DNA from: a virus
Reading direction: 5' to 3' (one strand)
Length of the DNA: 64,000 nt
Virus record (IMG/VR): IMGVR_UViG_3300025009_000099
Span: 1-64,000 of that record
Both the position numbers and the translations under genes were made by a program. Below, in pieces: positions 51,363 to 59,652 of the stretch. Positions within the stretch are counted from its first letter, which is position 1. The number at the start of each line of letters is the position of its first letter. The notes under the pieces were generated by a model that saw nothing but the letters and a program-made list of their open reading frames with translations, did no database searches and had not been told where the DNA came from.

Positions 51363-52031
51363 TTACCTGAGCATTAATCCACGAGTATATGACGGAATCA
51401 TTAGTTCCAATGTTCTCATAGCTTCAAGGAAAAATCTTTTATATTTAAGCATATTTTTCATTTCATCATCTTTATCATCTTCAAGTCTTTCGTATGCTTT
51501 CCACACACCAAAATTAACTAGGAGCGCTTCTTGCAAATGCTCTGGAATTCCATCTGGAGTATCAGCATCATTAACCATATTAACTGGCTTTCTATAATAA
51601 TGTAATGTTACCGCTGCACTAGATGTAGGAATTCCTTGATAATATAACTTTCTTCCATGTTCAATTATTTCAGAAATCTTACCAGACTTATTTAATAACG
51701 GATAAGTTTCTGCAAACTCAATAAATGAATGTGCTATATTAATCTCACTTCCAGTAGATGAAACTGCTAATTGCAAATCTCTATGAAAATTAGTAGGCAT
51801 CGCTACATAAGCAGCTATAGTTGAAGTATTTACAGTACCTATAGTAAACAATTCTGGCAATGGTGAAGTAAGTGAATTTGGTAATGGATTCTCAATTCCA
51901 TCTAGCAACGAAGGCAATCCACCAGCAATTTCATAAACTCCCCTATTAATAAAGCCCCCTAAATAATCAAATATTGCAGGATTATCAACAAGAATATTTA
52001 CTTTATCTATTAGTGATGAAAAAGTAGCCAT
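51363..52031 (-). CDS. tail adaptor/connector protein (gp4- or gp11-like)
   Basis: 222 residues with a helical N-terminus, a beta middle and a conserved-type helical end (DGIPEHLQEALLVNFGVWKAY ... KYKRFFLEAMRTLE), as in adaptor proteins that bind under the portal. AAGGAAA precedes the ATG. Confidence 0.65.
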   Translation of the reverse strand: MATFSSLIDKVNILVDNPAIFDYLGGFINRGVYEIAGGLPSLLDGIENPLPNSLTSPLPELFTIGTVNTSTIAAYVAMPTNFHRDLQLAVSSTGSEINIAHSFIEFAETYPLLNKSGKISEIIEHGRKLYYQGIPTSSAAVTLHYYRKPVNMVNDADTPDGIPEHLQEALLVNFGVWKAYERLEDDKDDEMKNMLKYKRFFLEAMRTLELMIPSYTRGLMLR

Positions 52032-52039
52032 AATTTTCC

Positions 52040-52279
52040 TTATAAATCATCTGGCGTTATTGGTGTAGTTATAAAATTTTCTTCAGGTTCAGGTCTATGC
52101 ACTGGAACACTTTGTTTCTCACCTAACGGTTTCGGATCAGTATAATGTGGATGCTTCTCTTCCCAACAAGTATCAGCACAAACAAACAACTTATCCCAAG
52201 TCATTCTGCATTCAGATGCATAACGCTGGAATCCACATTGATCACAAATTACTAAATAATCACCAGGTTTATATGACAT
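52040..52279 (-). CDS. zinc-ribbon protein of a widespread phage family, 79 aa
   Basis: CDQCGF and an ASECRMTWDKLFVCADTCWE block carry the conserved Cys (two pairs). The family is common near tail or lysis genes, role unknown. TAATG overlap with the lysozyme-like gene. Confidence 0.7.
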   Translation of the reverse strand: MSYKPGDYLVICDQCGFQRYASECRMTWDKLFVCADTCWEEKHPHYTDPKPLGEKQSVPVHRPEPEENFITTPITPDDL

Positions 52280-52752
52280 TATTCAAAAATCTCCCATGCT
52301 TGTCTATAAAAATTATTCCAAGTTTGCCTATGTGGTCTGCCAGGTCTCCAGGCTTCGATGTATTGTGCCCAAGATTTCTCATAGTCATCTTTTTGAGGCA
52401 GAGTGTCTGGTAATGTCCATAACAATAAACGAGCAAATGCAGTAGCTAAAGCATCATTATGTTCGATAGCCAAGTAACTTGTAGAAACACTCCTATCGTA
52501 TTGAAGCCTATCAAGAACTCCTTTGATAATCATGCCAGTTTGATAATGCTGCAAAACTCCAGCTACTCCACCCATTTTCTCAAACTGATAAAAACCTCTT
52601 GCTGGACCACCAACTTGCCGACGATAAATAAATCTAGATTCCTGTAAGCCTATTGTTAATAACATAGCTATTGCAGCAGGAGAAGTCATTTGCTTTGGAA
52701 GTAAAGCTAATCCAGGATAAATTACAACTTGTAAAATATCAGAAATTTTCAT
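52279..52752 (-). CDS. lytic transglycosylase/lysozyme-like enzyme
   Basis: 157 residues: a helical start, the catalytic-type Glu38 in IGLQESRF, and GPARGFYQFE (49-58), the common pattern of goose-lysozyme/SLT-like folds. It lies beside the connector genes, so it may be virion-borne and help DNA entry, or act as endolysin. The start has only a weak ribosome site. Confidence 0.65.
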   Translation of the reverse strand: MKISDILQVVIYPGLALLPKQMTSPAAIAMLLTIGLQESRFIYRRQVGGPARGFYQFEKMGGVAGVLQHYQTGMIIKGVLDRLQYDRSVSTSYLAIEHNDALATAFARLLLWTLPDTLPQKDDYEKSWAQYIEAWRPGRPHRQTWNNFYRQAWEIFE

Positions 52753-52766
52753 TTAATTATCTTTAC

Positions 52767-53495
52767 TCATATATGTATCCCTAACACTTTCTTGGCAAAC
52801 ACACATTCTCCATTCTTAAGTACCTCAGCAAAGTCATCAAGATTCATAATCCAATAACCTTTCCGCCTAAGATTCCAATTCGGCCAAGAGTTAGGTCCGC
52901 CAATCAAACGCTGATGCAAATTAACAAATGTAGCTGCTGTGCAATGTCCCCCAACTACGCCACCAGTCGGAACACTCAATCCATCCTCTCGTGGCTCCAT
53001 CATTCCATCTGTCCACGCCAGTCCAAGAACTGCACTACCATAATAAGCAATACCTCGGATAACTTCATCAACTGTTTTAGCCCTGCAATATGATTCAATC
53101 AATCCCTCTTTCTTGGCGGTCTGCATAGTAGCAGCGAGAGACGTTCCATAGCTAATAGGATTCGATCCAGGTCGTTCAGATCCAGGCCATTGATCATTGT
53201 CCTGTACTCTGAAATAAAACTGCAAAGCCCACTCATCTCCAAGCGAACAAATGTTCGGTTCATGCTCAAGGAAAGCAGCAAACCCAAAACCAGCACAAGC
53301 ACTCCACTTGCGTTGATTAAGTCCAGGATCACTAAACTTCTTAACTCGATACTTGCTAATTAGCTCTCGTTCACTAAGGTCTATACCACCATCTGGTGCA
53401 GCCATAGAAAGAAGGTTCGGTGCAGTTGGATCTGGCTGAAAAATAAGACCACATCGTGTGTCTCTAGTTTCTGTTTTGCCATCTTTAAGTATCAT
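52767..53495 (-). CDS. papain-like (C1A) cysteine peptidase
   Basis: In the 242-residue product: Q61 and C67 with the correct six-residue spacing (QRKWSACAGFGFA), H184 in GGHCTAA and N202 in NSWPNWNLRRKGYW. This is the full papain active-site set. No signal peptide is seen. It overlaps the next gene by ATGA and sits in the lysis/connector cluster, so it may act on virion or host envelope proteins; the role is inference. Confidence 0.8.
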   Translation of the reverse strand: MILKDGKTETRDTRCGLIFQPDPTAPNLLSMAAPDGGIDLSERELISKYRVKKFSDPGLNQRKWSACAGFGFAAFLEHEPNICSLGDEWALQFYFRVQDNDQWPGSERPGSNPISYGTSLAATMQTAKKEGLIESYCRAKTVDEVIRGIAYYGSAVLGLAWTDGMMEPREDGLSVPTGGVVGGHCTAATFVNLHQRLIGGPNSWPNWNLRRKGYWIMNLDDFAEVLKNGECVFAKKVLGIHI

Positions 53496-53986
53496 AATTG
53501 TACCTTGCGAATTTCATTAATGAGTAGTGCCAAGTTACTTTCCTGGGCATCCTTCAAGTCGGATATTGATTTTTCCAAATTACCAAATCTCACTTTACTG
53601 GCAATGTCGCGCTCAGTGGAGAGTTCATGACAATTCTGCTGCATACCCAGACAAGCAGGTCTGGTAATAAACCGAGGCTCACCATCAGCGAGTTTGAAGA
53701 GATCAAGAACATCTTTAATTGCCGCCCTGAGTTCAGCGATGTCGCTAGCATGTGCTCCCATTTCCGAATTCAGCTGCGAGATCGACGCTCGTGCTACGTT
53801 GAGATCATCGAGCTTCTGAGTAAGTTCTGAGATTTTTTTATCTTGCTCATCCACTCGCTCCTTATTCCTGGCTATCGACTCCTTTTCTCTTTGAATTTTA
53901 CTTCCCAAGCTAATTAATGAAAGTCCCCACCCTACCAAAATTCCGACTACAGCGGCAAGAGCCAAGAAACCGCTCGTCTCAACCAT
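53492..53986 (-). CDS. membrane-anchored coiled-coil protein (spanin- or holin-like)
   Basis: 164 residues: an N-terminal membrane helix (GFLALAAVVGILVGWGLSLI) then a long coiled coil (about 30-90) and a second helix (about 125-160) around two Cys. This fits an inner-membrane spanin-type protein or another lysis factor. Overlaps both neighbours. Unproven. Confidence 0.55.
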   Translation of the reverse strand: MVETSGFLALAAVVGILVGWGLSLISLGSKIQREKESIARNKERVDEQDKKISELTQKLDDLNVARASISQLNSEMGAHASDIAELRAAIKDVLDLFKLADGEPRFITRPACLGMQQNCHELSTERDIASKVRFGNLEKSISDLKDAQESNLALLINEIRKVQL

Positions 53987-54524
53987 CTAAATCTCCCTTA
54001 TCGTAAAGTGCGTCCTCGCTGTTCATGTGTCTTTCATCAGGTCGTTCATAATACTTTTTTCGAGCCTCGATCAGTCGCCCCAGTCGGTGCTGTACAACTG
54101 GGTTCCACAGCGGATCAATATCCTCGGAACGATTCGTGGAGAACCACGAGAAAAATACCACTCCAATAGTACTGACCGCAGTCAGATACAAACCACTCAC
54201 TGTCAGCATAAGTTTTATCTTCGGCCAGACGTCCAAGTCAGCGGCATGGATGAGTGAGACACAGTTCAGAAAAAACCTTCCATTAGCTCCTAAGAAAGCA
54301 GACAAGTTCTTGGTCGAGCAGGCCCACTCAACGTCATGACAAAGGCCGGCCGGATTGAGATAAACTTTCCCAAAACGGTCAGGAACTATCTTATCTCCCC
54401 AGCCACTGCCAGCGCCGAGGAATGTTGGCCACGCTTCTGGTGGCAGATCGTGCGGCCAGATAGGTTCCAGGAAATCCGGAACAGTAAGTTTCGCTCCCCA
54501 GCAAGGTATCTCGACAAAGTTCAT
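53979..54524 (-). CDS. membrane protein with PLA2-like His-Asp motif, 181 aa
   Basis: I chose the ATG at 54524 behind GAAGGTG. LCHDVEWA (62-69) within NPAGLCHDVEWACS resembles the calcium-binding/catalytic CxxHD region of phospholipase A2-like and DUF1353-like proteins. Residues about 104-128 form one or two membrane helices, followed by a basic tail. Possibly a membrane-active lysis factor. The PLA2 link rests on one motif. Confidence 0.5.
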   Translation of the reverse strand: MNFVEIPCWGAKLTVPDFLEPIWPHDLPPEAWPTFLGAGSGWGDKIVPDRFGKVYLNPAGLCHDVEWACSTKNLSAFLGANGRFFLNCVSLIHAADLDVWPKIKLMLTVSGLYLTAVSTIGVVFFSWFSTNRSEDIDPLWNPVVQHRLGRLIEARKKYYERPDERHMNSEDALYDKGDLDG

Positions 54525-54706
54525 TTTGTACACACCTTCACTCCGGTTGGGAGTTTTTTGAACCACTCGCACGTGTCGCCAGCTCGGCCGTTGTAATCGA
54601 AAGAAAAGCATGGATTACTCATATCACAGTATCGATCTTTAACTCCATGAATTCCTTTTTCATCCTTATCCATCATATGTAAACTTATTTCTGCAATCAC
54701 CCTCAT
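54521..54706 (-). CDS. unknown Cys-containing protein, 61 aa
   Basis: A strong GGAGGGAGAG site; ATGA overlap with the next gene. Four Cys (RYC, NPC, DTC, KVC) suggest a metal site or disulfides. Basic at the end (KKLPTGVKVCTK). No family recognised. Confidence 0.6.
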   Translation of the reverse strand: MRVIAEISLHMMDKDEKGIHGVKDRYCDMSNPCFSFDYNGRAGDTCEWFKKLPTGVKVCTK

Positions 54707-54734
54707 CTCTCCCTCCAGGAAGTAAAGATAAACC

Positions 54735-54818
54735 TCAGTCGCAATCTTCGTTTGAATAATTACATATTGGACATCTTGGACCGGTGTATCTGTGCCCGCA
54801 GTGTGTGCAGGTCACCAT
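54735..54818 (-). CDS. zinc-ribbon microprotein, 27 aa
   Basis: A very short frame whose start overlaps the preceding stop. CxxC-x8-CxxC spans CTHCGHRYTGPRCPIC, a near-ideal zinc ribbon, in a 27-residue product. The preceding gene also starts with a CPKC zinc half. The coupling and motif make translation plausible. Confidence 0.45.
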   Translation of the reverse strand: MVTCTHCGHRYTGPRCPICNYSNEDCD

Positions 54819-55495
54819 TGCATCGTCACGGTTTTGCTGGTATCTTTGTAAGGAGCATGCAAATAAATACCCCCATGACTGGTTCCGGTGTCGTTATCGC
54901 CTTCGCCGTTCGGTCCTATGCCCGGCTTATAGACAAATCCATACATGGCCGCCTTGGAGTTTCGGCTGCAGTTTTCTTGATCCCGGCAGTTCTTCAATGG
55001 GTTTTTAATGATGAAAGTCTTGCCACTTGAGAAGGTAAACTTGATCGGTCCCGCCCCCAAATCTTTCCCGCTCTTTGGAATCCTCCATGCTTGCCGCCCG
55101 CCGTTGCGAACACCGTAACTGGTATAGGTCGCGCTGTGGGTGTAGCCCTCGGAAGGTTTATCCGGTGTGCCAGGTGTAGTGGCCCCAGAAATAAACGAGT
55201 AGTTGGCGCCGCTGGCCATCTTAATAACCATCTTCAATGGTCGGACATATTGAGGGCCAGACTTTGACATGAGAAACACCGGGCAACCCTTATATGATTT
55301 CCCCTTCCGTGCCACCTCATTATTGACTGTGACGGCCACAACATCAGTATCTTTCAAAGTCCTGAAAAGGATACATGCCGCGCCGTTGCCCTGATCTGAA
55401 TCATTTTCCCAGCTTACTGTATAAGGAAAAGGTTTCAGGCCTGCGGGAGGTGGTGTGTCGGTCCATGTATGTTTGCATTTCGGACAGGTTGGCAT
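54812..55495 (-). CDS. unknown protein with N-terminal zinc ribbon half, 227 aa
   Basis: I chose the ATG at 55495 behind GGAGAG. The N-terminus (MPTCPKCKHTWTDTPPPAG) carries a CxxC; the rest is beta-rich with many Gly and Lys (KSYKGCPVFLMSKSG, FTFSSGKTFIIKN) and three further Cys. No family recognised. It precedes the lysis/peptidase genes in transcription order. Confidence 0.55.
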   Translation of the reverse strand: MPTCPKCKHTWTDTPPPAGLKPFPYTVSWENDSDQGNGAACILFRTLKDTDVVAVTVNNEVARKGKSYKGCPVFLMSKSGPQYVRPLKMVIKMASGANYSFISGATTPGTPDKPSEGYTHSATYTSYGVRNGGRQAWRIPKSGKDLGAGPIKFTFSSGKTFIIKNPLKNCRDQENCSRNSKAAMYGFVYKPGIGPNGEGDNDTGTSHGGIYLHAPYKDTSKTVTMQW

Positions 55496-55496
55496 C

Positions 55497-55826
55497 TTAG
55501 CTCTCCTCGAAATCACCCTGGCCGTCAGTCAGAGTATTCTCATCAGGCCCTTCTGGTTCAGCCACCTCCTCATCCGGTACATCAGGTATCTTCCTGGCAG
55601 CTTCATCGGCTAACCCAGGAAGGATGTTGAACGCGTCTCCCAAGACCTCCACAGCCTCAGCCATATCCTCTTTTTTAGTCACTATGACGGAGATGTTGAT
55701 CACATTACCACCAGGAACACTTGCCTCGGGCTTTCCTCCGCTTGTTCCGGTTTGGCTGATCTTGATCGGTGCCGCGCACCCTGTTAAAAAACCTAATGCA
55801 ATAATCGCTATCAATGCTTTTTTCAT
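55497..55826 (-). CDS. lipoprotein (outer-membrane spanin-like?), 109 aa
   Basis: A classic lipoprotein signal: MKKALIAIIALGFLTGC with the lipobox LTGC, then a small soluble domain with an acidic, Pro-rich C-terminus. It should be lipidated and sent to the periplasmic face. It could be an outer-membrane spanin or an exclusion protein. Start chosen at 55826, behind GGGGAAA. Confidence 0.65.
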   Translation of the reverse strand: MKKALIAIIALGFLTGCAAPIKISQTGTSGGKPEASVPGGNVINISVIVTKKEDMAEAVEVLGDAFNILPGLADEAARKIPDVPDEEVAEPEGPDENTLTDGQGDFEES

Positions 55827-55839
55827 ATCATTTCCCCTA

Positions 55840-57678
55840 TTACTGCATATTTCCCAGCGGCACCGTGCCGCGAGATTGCGGTCCAATTACAGCACATTCC
55901 CCAACCTGGCAGGCCCCGTCGCACCAATACAACCCCGACACTGCCTCACAAGTTTCTTGTGTCAAACATAAATCAGGATGACCAAAATCACATACTGGGT
56001 CAGGTGTGCTTCCTGGATTGGCGTATGCCAAAGTTATGGTGGGGTCAAACGTTTCTGTCAGCAATGTCTGGCTGGTATTGTTATTGTCGTGTAGCCGGTA
56101 GCTGTAGCGATACTCCTCGGTCACGATTGCACCGAAATAAACATCCGTTATTCCACTGCTTGCCGGGAGGAAAGAATAAGAGTCTGCTGCCGCACCGCCT
56201 TGATAGATACTGCCGACTACCCTGGCCTGGGAGTTGTTGCCGGTCGTGTTATAGGTGTTGGCGTATGTCCGGTAATCTACATCCGAGCCGCTCTTTATAA
56301 ACGTGTTGCCACTGAATAATGGGTAGCCATTACACCGGCTATAACTGTCACCCAATACCAGATTATACCCGCTGGATGTGACGGTATTGTTGAGCACAAA
56401 TAGAGAATCAGAACTATTCGCAGAACATGTTATCCCGATTGTATCAGATCCATCGCCAGTTACGGAAATGGTATTGTTCGAGAACGTGGCGACCATGCCC
56501 TGAACATACGCCCCAATAAACAGTCCTTTTCCGCCGCCATCTATGTATGCGGTTGCCCCTGTTGGAGAGTATGTGCCAGTGTATCTGTTGTCGGTAACAA
56601 CGGTGATTTGATTATTATAAGCTACAGTGTCATAGGCATTCCAGGTTTGCCGTATCCCTGTCGCTGAATTGCCTGGATAAGTGGCACTCGGATCGTTCAG
56701 GTATTGGCTTCCGTATTCAACCCCTAGTGCTGTAATTTGCATATCCATGATATTTTCATAGATTACCACGTCATGATTGCCAGTTCCCCCTCCGGTCCCA
56801 ACCCCAATAGGGTGTTCGCCTCGCCCAATTATGGTGTTATCGTGTATGGAGATATTCGATCCCTCATATTGCCCCACGCCAGACGAATTTGTGGCAATTG
56901 ACCGGATAGTGATATGGTTGCCATACACCTCGGCGTTATTGCCAGTAACAATCCCTCGATGTCTGGTGTTGACAATAGTGTTATTTCGGTATACCGACCC
57001 GGTAGCGCTTGATGCGCTTTTTGCTCCTGTCAGAGCCTCAGACCCCTGCATCCGATTCTTGAGGGTGCCAAACTCGTAGGTATCCTCTATTGTATTCTGC
57101 TCATACAATCCATAACTCCCTGAGCAAATAATTCCACCAACATCCCTACCCCCATATTTTACATATAGGTTCGCAACGTGAATATTATCTGCTGATCTAG
57201 TGCCTGCGAGGTCTGTGCTGTAAGTCCCGATAGGGTTATTCCCCCTGCCGTATTCATTGCCCTCAGACATGGCTGTGCCTTGGATAATTGACCCGTTACG
57301 AATTGAAATATGATGTTTATTCCATGCCCCGAAGGTCACTCCTTCGCCTGGATTGACGTTGTTATACGTGATTGAGTAGCCATTTAGGTCGATGACCACG
57401 TAATTTGCGGACACAGATATCGCTGTTGAATCCGCGGTGATATTTCCTTGCAGAATATATCGAGTGTTCGCCTGGTTCGCCTGGTATGGGGTTGAGTAGT
57501 TCCCCCCATCTACATTGACAGTGTATATGACATCGGCAGCAAACGGGACCTCCTGGAGCGTGCAACTCCCCCAGTTCACAGTCGAAGGATCGCAAGTAGA
57601 GCCATCCCCTCCTAGGCCAAAGGCTGAAGAGTACAATGTTAGAAGGAGCAATGTAGTAAATAATTGTATTTTTCTCAT
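55840..57678 (-). CDS. secreted right-handed beta-helix protein, 612 aa
   Basis: I chose the ATG at 57678 because it gives a good Sec signal peptide (RKIQLFTTLLLLTLYSSAFG). The mature part has many NNTI/NNTV turns with repeating N-x-I/V strands, a pectate-lyase-like beta-helix (about 60-520), then a Cys-rich end (CDFGHPDLCLTQETC). Beta-helices form tail spikes and polysaccharide lyases. A cleavable signal on such a protein is unusual; the product may be exported to the host surface. Confidence 0.7.
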   Translation of the reverse strand: MRKIQLFTTLLLLTLYSSAFGLGGDGSTCDPSTVNWGSCTLQEVPFAADVIYTVNVDGGNYSTPYQANQANTRYILQGNITADSTAISVSANYVVIDLNGYSITYNNVNPGEGVTFGAWNKHHISIRNGSIIQGTAMSEGNEYGRGNNPIGTYSTDLAGTRSADNIHVANLYVKYGGRDVGGIICSGSYGLYEQNTIEDTYEFGTLKNRMQGSEALTGAKSASSATGSVYRNNTIVNTRHRGIVTGNNAEVYGNHITIRSIATNSSGVGQYEGSNISIHDNTIIGRGEHPIGVGTGGGTGNHDVVIYENIMDMQITALGVEYGSQYLNDPSATYPGNSATGIRQTWNAYDTVAYNNQITVVTDNRYTGTYSPTGATAYIDGGGKGLFIGAYVQGMVATFSNNTISVTGDGSDTIGITCSANSSDSLFVLNNTVTSSGYNLVLGDSYSRCNGYPLFSGNTFIKSGSDVDYRTYANTYNTTGNNSQARVVGSIYQGGAAADSYSFLPASSGITDVYFGAIVTEEYRYSYRLHDNNNTSQTLLTETFDPTITLAYANPGSTPDPVCDFGHPDLCLTQETCEAVSGLYWCDGACQVGECAVIGPQSRGTVPLGNMQ

Positions 57679-57683
57679 TTTTA

Positions 57684-58445
57684 TCACCACGGCTTTGCCG
57701 CCTGCCAACCATTCAGTATTGCAAATTTGGTCACCTGCACATAGTCACCGGCAGTCATCGAAAACTCTCCCCGAGGGCCAACAGAGACCGATGTCAACGA
57801 GGGTCCGTCGGTCGCTGATAATTCGTCATAATCATCATCCCACGTCCCGTCAGAGTTCACGGAGTGGTCCCGGTTCGGTCTATCCCACGTGTAGGCAATA
57901 TCAATCCATGTCCCGGCTGTTATGGCAACATCCCCATATGCTGACATAGATGCTGCGCCAATCCGATGATATCCGACGATGTTTCTCGTACTATTTACGG
58001 CTATTTTCAGATAATTTGTCGCGTCATAATTGGCCGCGAAAAGGATAGTGTTGCCTAGTGGAGTAGCGTTTACATACACCCTCACCCAAACCGTCTGTAC
58101 TCCATTGATATCAAGAGGCACCCCGCCACTATTCGGCCATGTGATGTACTCGTTTACTGCGTCTCCCTTGATGCCGATATCGGGAGATCCCTCACCATAA
58201 TCGGTTCCAATGTCGAGCGCCCCCACTACCGTGCCATCTACTTCAGTCCCGCTACCATTGCAGCCATAATCAGTGCCTGATGTGTGACTACCGTCCCACG
58301 CAAAAAGATAGGTGCCGGACATGCAGGATGCGCCGCCGCCTCCTTGCCCCTTCGCCATTCCTATGACACTCATGATCTGCTGACTGCCGGCAAATGACAG
58401 CCCCGGAATCAGCAATAAAATCAATACCAGTATGAGTTTTTTCAT
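57684..58445 (-). CDS. secreted LamG/concanavalin-like protein, 253 aa
   Basis: A Sec signal peptide (KKLILVLILLLIPGLSFAG) then a beta-sandwich-like domain (EYITWPNSGG, VWVRVYVNATPLGNTILF, GTWIDIAYTWD), as in LamG/concanavalin modules. The start follows AGGAAAC, one base after the upstream stop. Likely carbohydrate binding at the cell surface or on virions. No enzyme motif. Confidence 0.65.
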   Translation of the reverse strand: MKKLILVLILLLIPGLSFAGSQQIMSVIGMAKGQGGGGASCMSGTYLFAWDGSHTSGTDYGCNGSGTEVDGTVVGALDIGTDYGEGSPDIGIKGDAVNEYITWPNSGGVPLDINGVQTVWVRVYVNATPLGNTILFAANYDATNYLKIAVNSTRNIVGYHRIGAASMSAYGDVAITAGTWIDIAYTWDRPNRDHSVNSDGTWDDDYDELSATDGPSLTSVSVGPRGEFSMTAGDYVQVTKFAILNGWQAAKPW

Positions 58446-58446
58446 A

Positions 58447-59271
58447 TCAGTTTCCTGTGTCCGTCCAATGCGTTCCGAGTACCGTCCCAGACCAGCAATA
58501 ATACCCATCCGCCGAGTAGTATTGGCAGGTGATCGTGTCTCCTGCCGCACTGGTATTGGTTGCCTTATCTCCATCGTCCAGCGTAACCCCATCCAAAATC
58601 ATTTTATCGGCTGCATTTACGTCCAGGCTGACGACGATATTTCCGATGGTGACAACCGTAAAATTCATTCCCGACAAGACGGCAGGGGCTGTAATGGTTG
58701 AAGTTGCAGTTACATATACTGTGCCACCGTAAGCCTCATCCGGTGAGTCGGTACCGATGGTATAACTTGTTGCTGTGCTCGTTGTCGCTGTTTTATGGAC
58801 CCCCAAAACGTGGAACTCAATATCTCCCTCAACGAGTTTGACCGCCCCTGCCTCATTATAAATCTCTTCAATTCCGCCACCTTGTGGGGAAATGGCTGTA
58901 TTGTTTGGCAGATCGGATGTCCTGTACCCATCAGCCGCCAAGGTAGCGAGTTTGGTCACGCTGAGGGTATCGGTGGTCTTGTTATAGGTCAGCCCGGCAT
59001 CGCCGCCGAAAACTCCGCCGTCATTAAACTGGACATAAGTATCCGATCCTCCTGGTGTGCCACTGCCGAATGCAGAGAATAGAACATTCTTCGTCTGCCA
59101 CTGAGGTGCCGATTCCGAGTCTACGATAAGAACCTTGTCACCAGCAACAGGTGTAGTCTTCGTAGCATAACTGGACTGTGGAGCTTTGAGAGGCATATCC
59201 GTCATTTTATTTTGATTTCCAGCACAAGCTGTCAAGGACAACAACAAACTTATCACTAAGAGTTTTCTCAT
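58447..59271 (-). CDS. tail-fibre-like protein with lipoprotein signal, 274 aa
   Basis: It begins MRKLLVISLLLSLTAC, a lipoprotein signal with lipobox LTAC. The rest matches phage tail fibre domains, including the common TYVQFNDGGVFGGDAGLTYN and TDTLSV motif. Fibre proteins are not normally lipidated, so this gene is odd. It may be a surface-displayed decoy or a host-derived hybrid. Start preceded by GGTGGTGG. Confidence 0.65.
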   Translation of the reverse strand: MRKLLVISLLLSLTACAGNQNKMTDMPLKAPQSSYATKTTPVAGDKVLIVDSESAPQWQTKNVLFSAFGSGTPGGSDTYVQFNDGGVFGGDAGLTYNKTTDTLSVTKLATLAADGYRTSDLPNNTAISPQGGGIEEIYNEAGAVKLVEGDIEFHVLGVHKTATTSTATSYTIGTDSPDEAYGGTVYVTATSTITAPAVLSGMNFTVVTIGNIVVSLDVNAADKMILDGVTLDDGDKATNTSAAGDTITCQYYSADGYYCWSGTVLGTHWTDTGN

Positions 59272-59322
59272 TCCACCACCAATTTTCTAATTGTTGTTTT
59301 ATTACAAAATGTAATATAGAAA

Positions 59323-59652
59323 TTAAGTTGTAGGACAAATATCTAAAAAAGAAATAGTAATCTTATTCCAAGGTATTCCTAAAGGCCAACCAGCATCATA
59401 TAAAATAACATAAAAAGTATAAATTCCAGGATCTATATCAAGAGTGCCTAAATTAAGTCGAAGAATTCCACTACCAATACTCCAATCAAACATTGATGCT
59501 TGAGCAGGAACTGCTGAAGATATTGTAAGCCCACAACCTTCACGAACTAAGTCTACCTGAGTTATATTGGTCAAATCTATAAAACCATTAGGCCCCATTA
59601 TAACAATATCCTTAGGATCGTTTCTATCAAGATATACAGTTATAGCTATCAT
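59323..59652 (-). CDS. unknown tail protein, 109 aa
   Basis: ATGA overlap with the 963-residue gene. Beta-rich (ITVYLDRNDPKDIVIM, GIYTFYVILYDAGW), A+T-rich codons, ending CPTT. No family recognised. Confidence 0.6.
   Translation of the reverse strand: MIAITVYLDRNDPKDIVIMGPNGFIDLTNITQVDLVREGCGLTISSAVPAQASMFDWSIGSGILRLNLGTLDIDPGIYTFYVILYDAGWPLGIPWNKITISFLDICPTT

Noticed and set aside
59225-59235. Leftward TTGACA near the fibre-like lipoprotein start
   Set aside because: It lies inside the signal-peptide codons and has no -10 at proper spacing.
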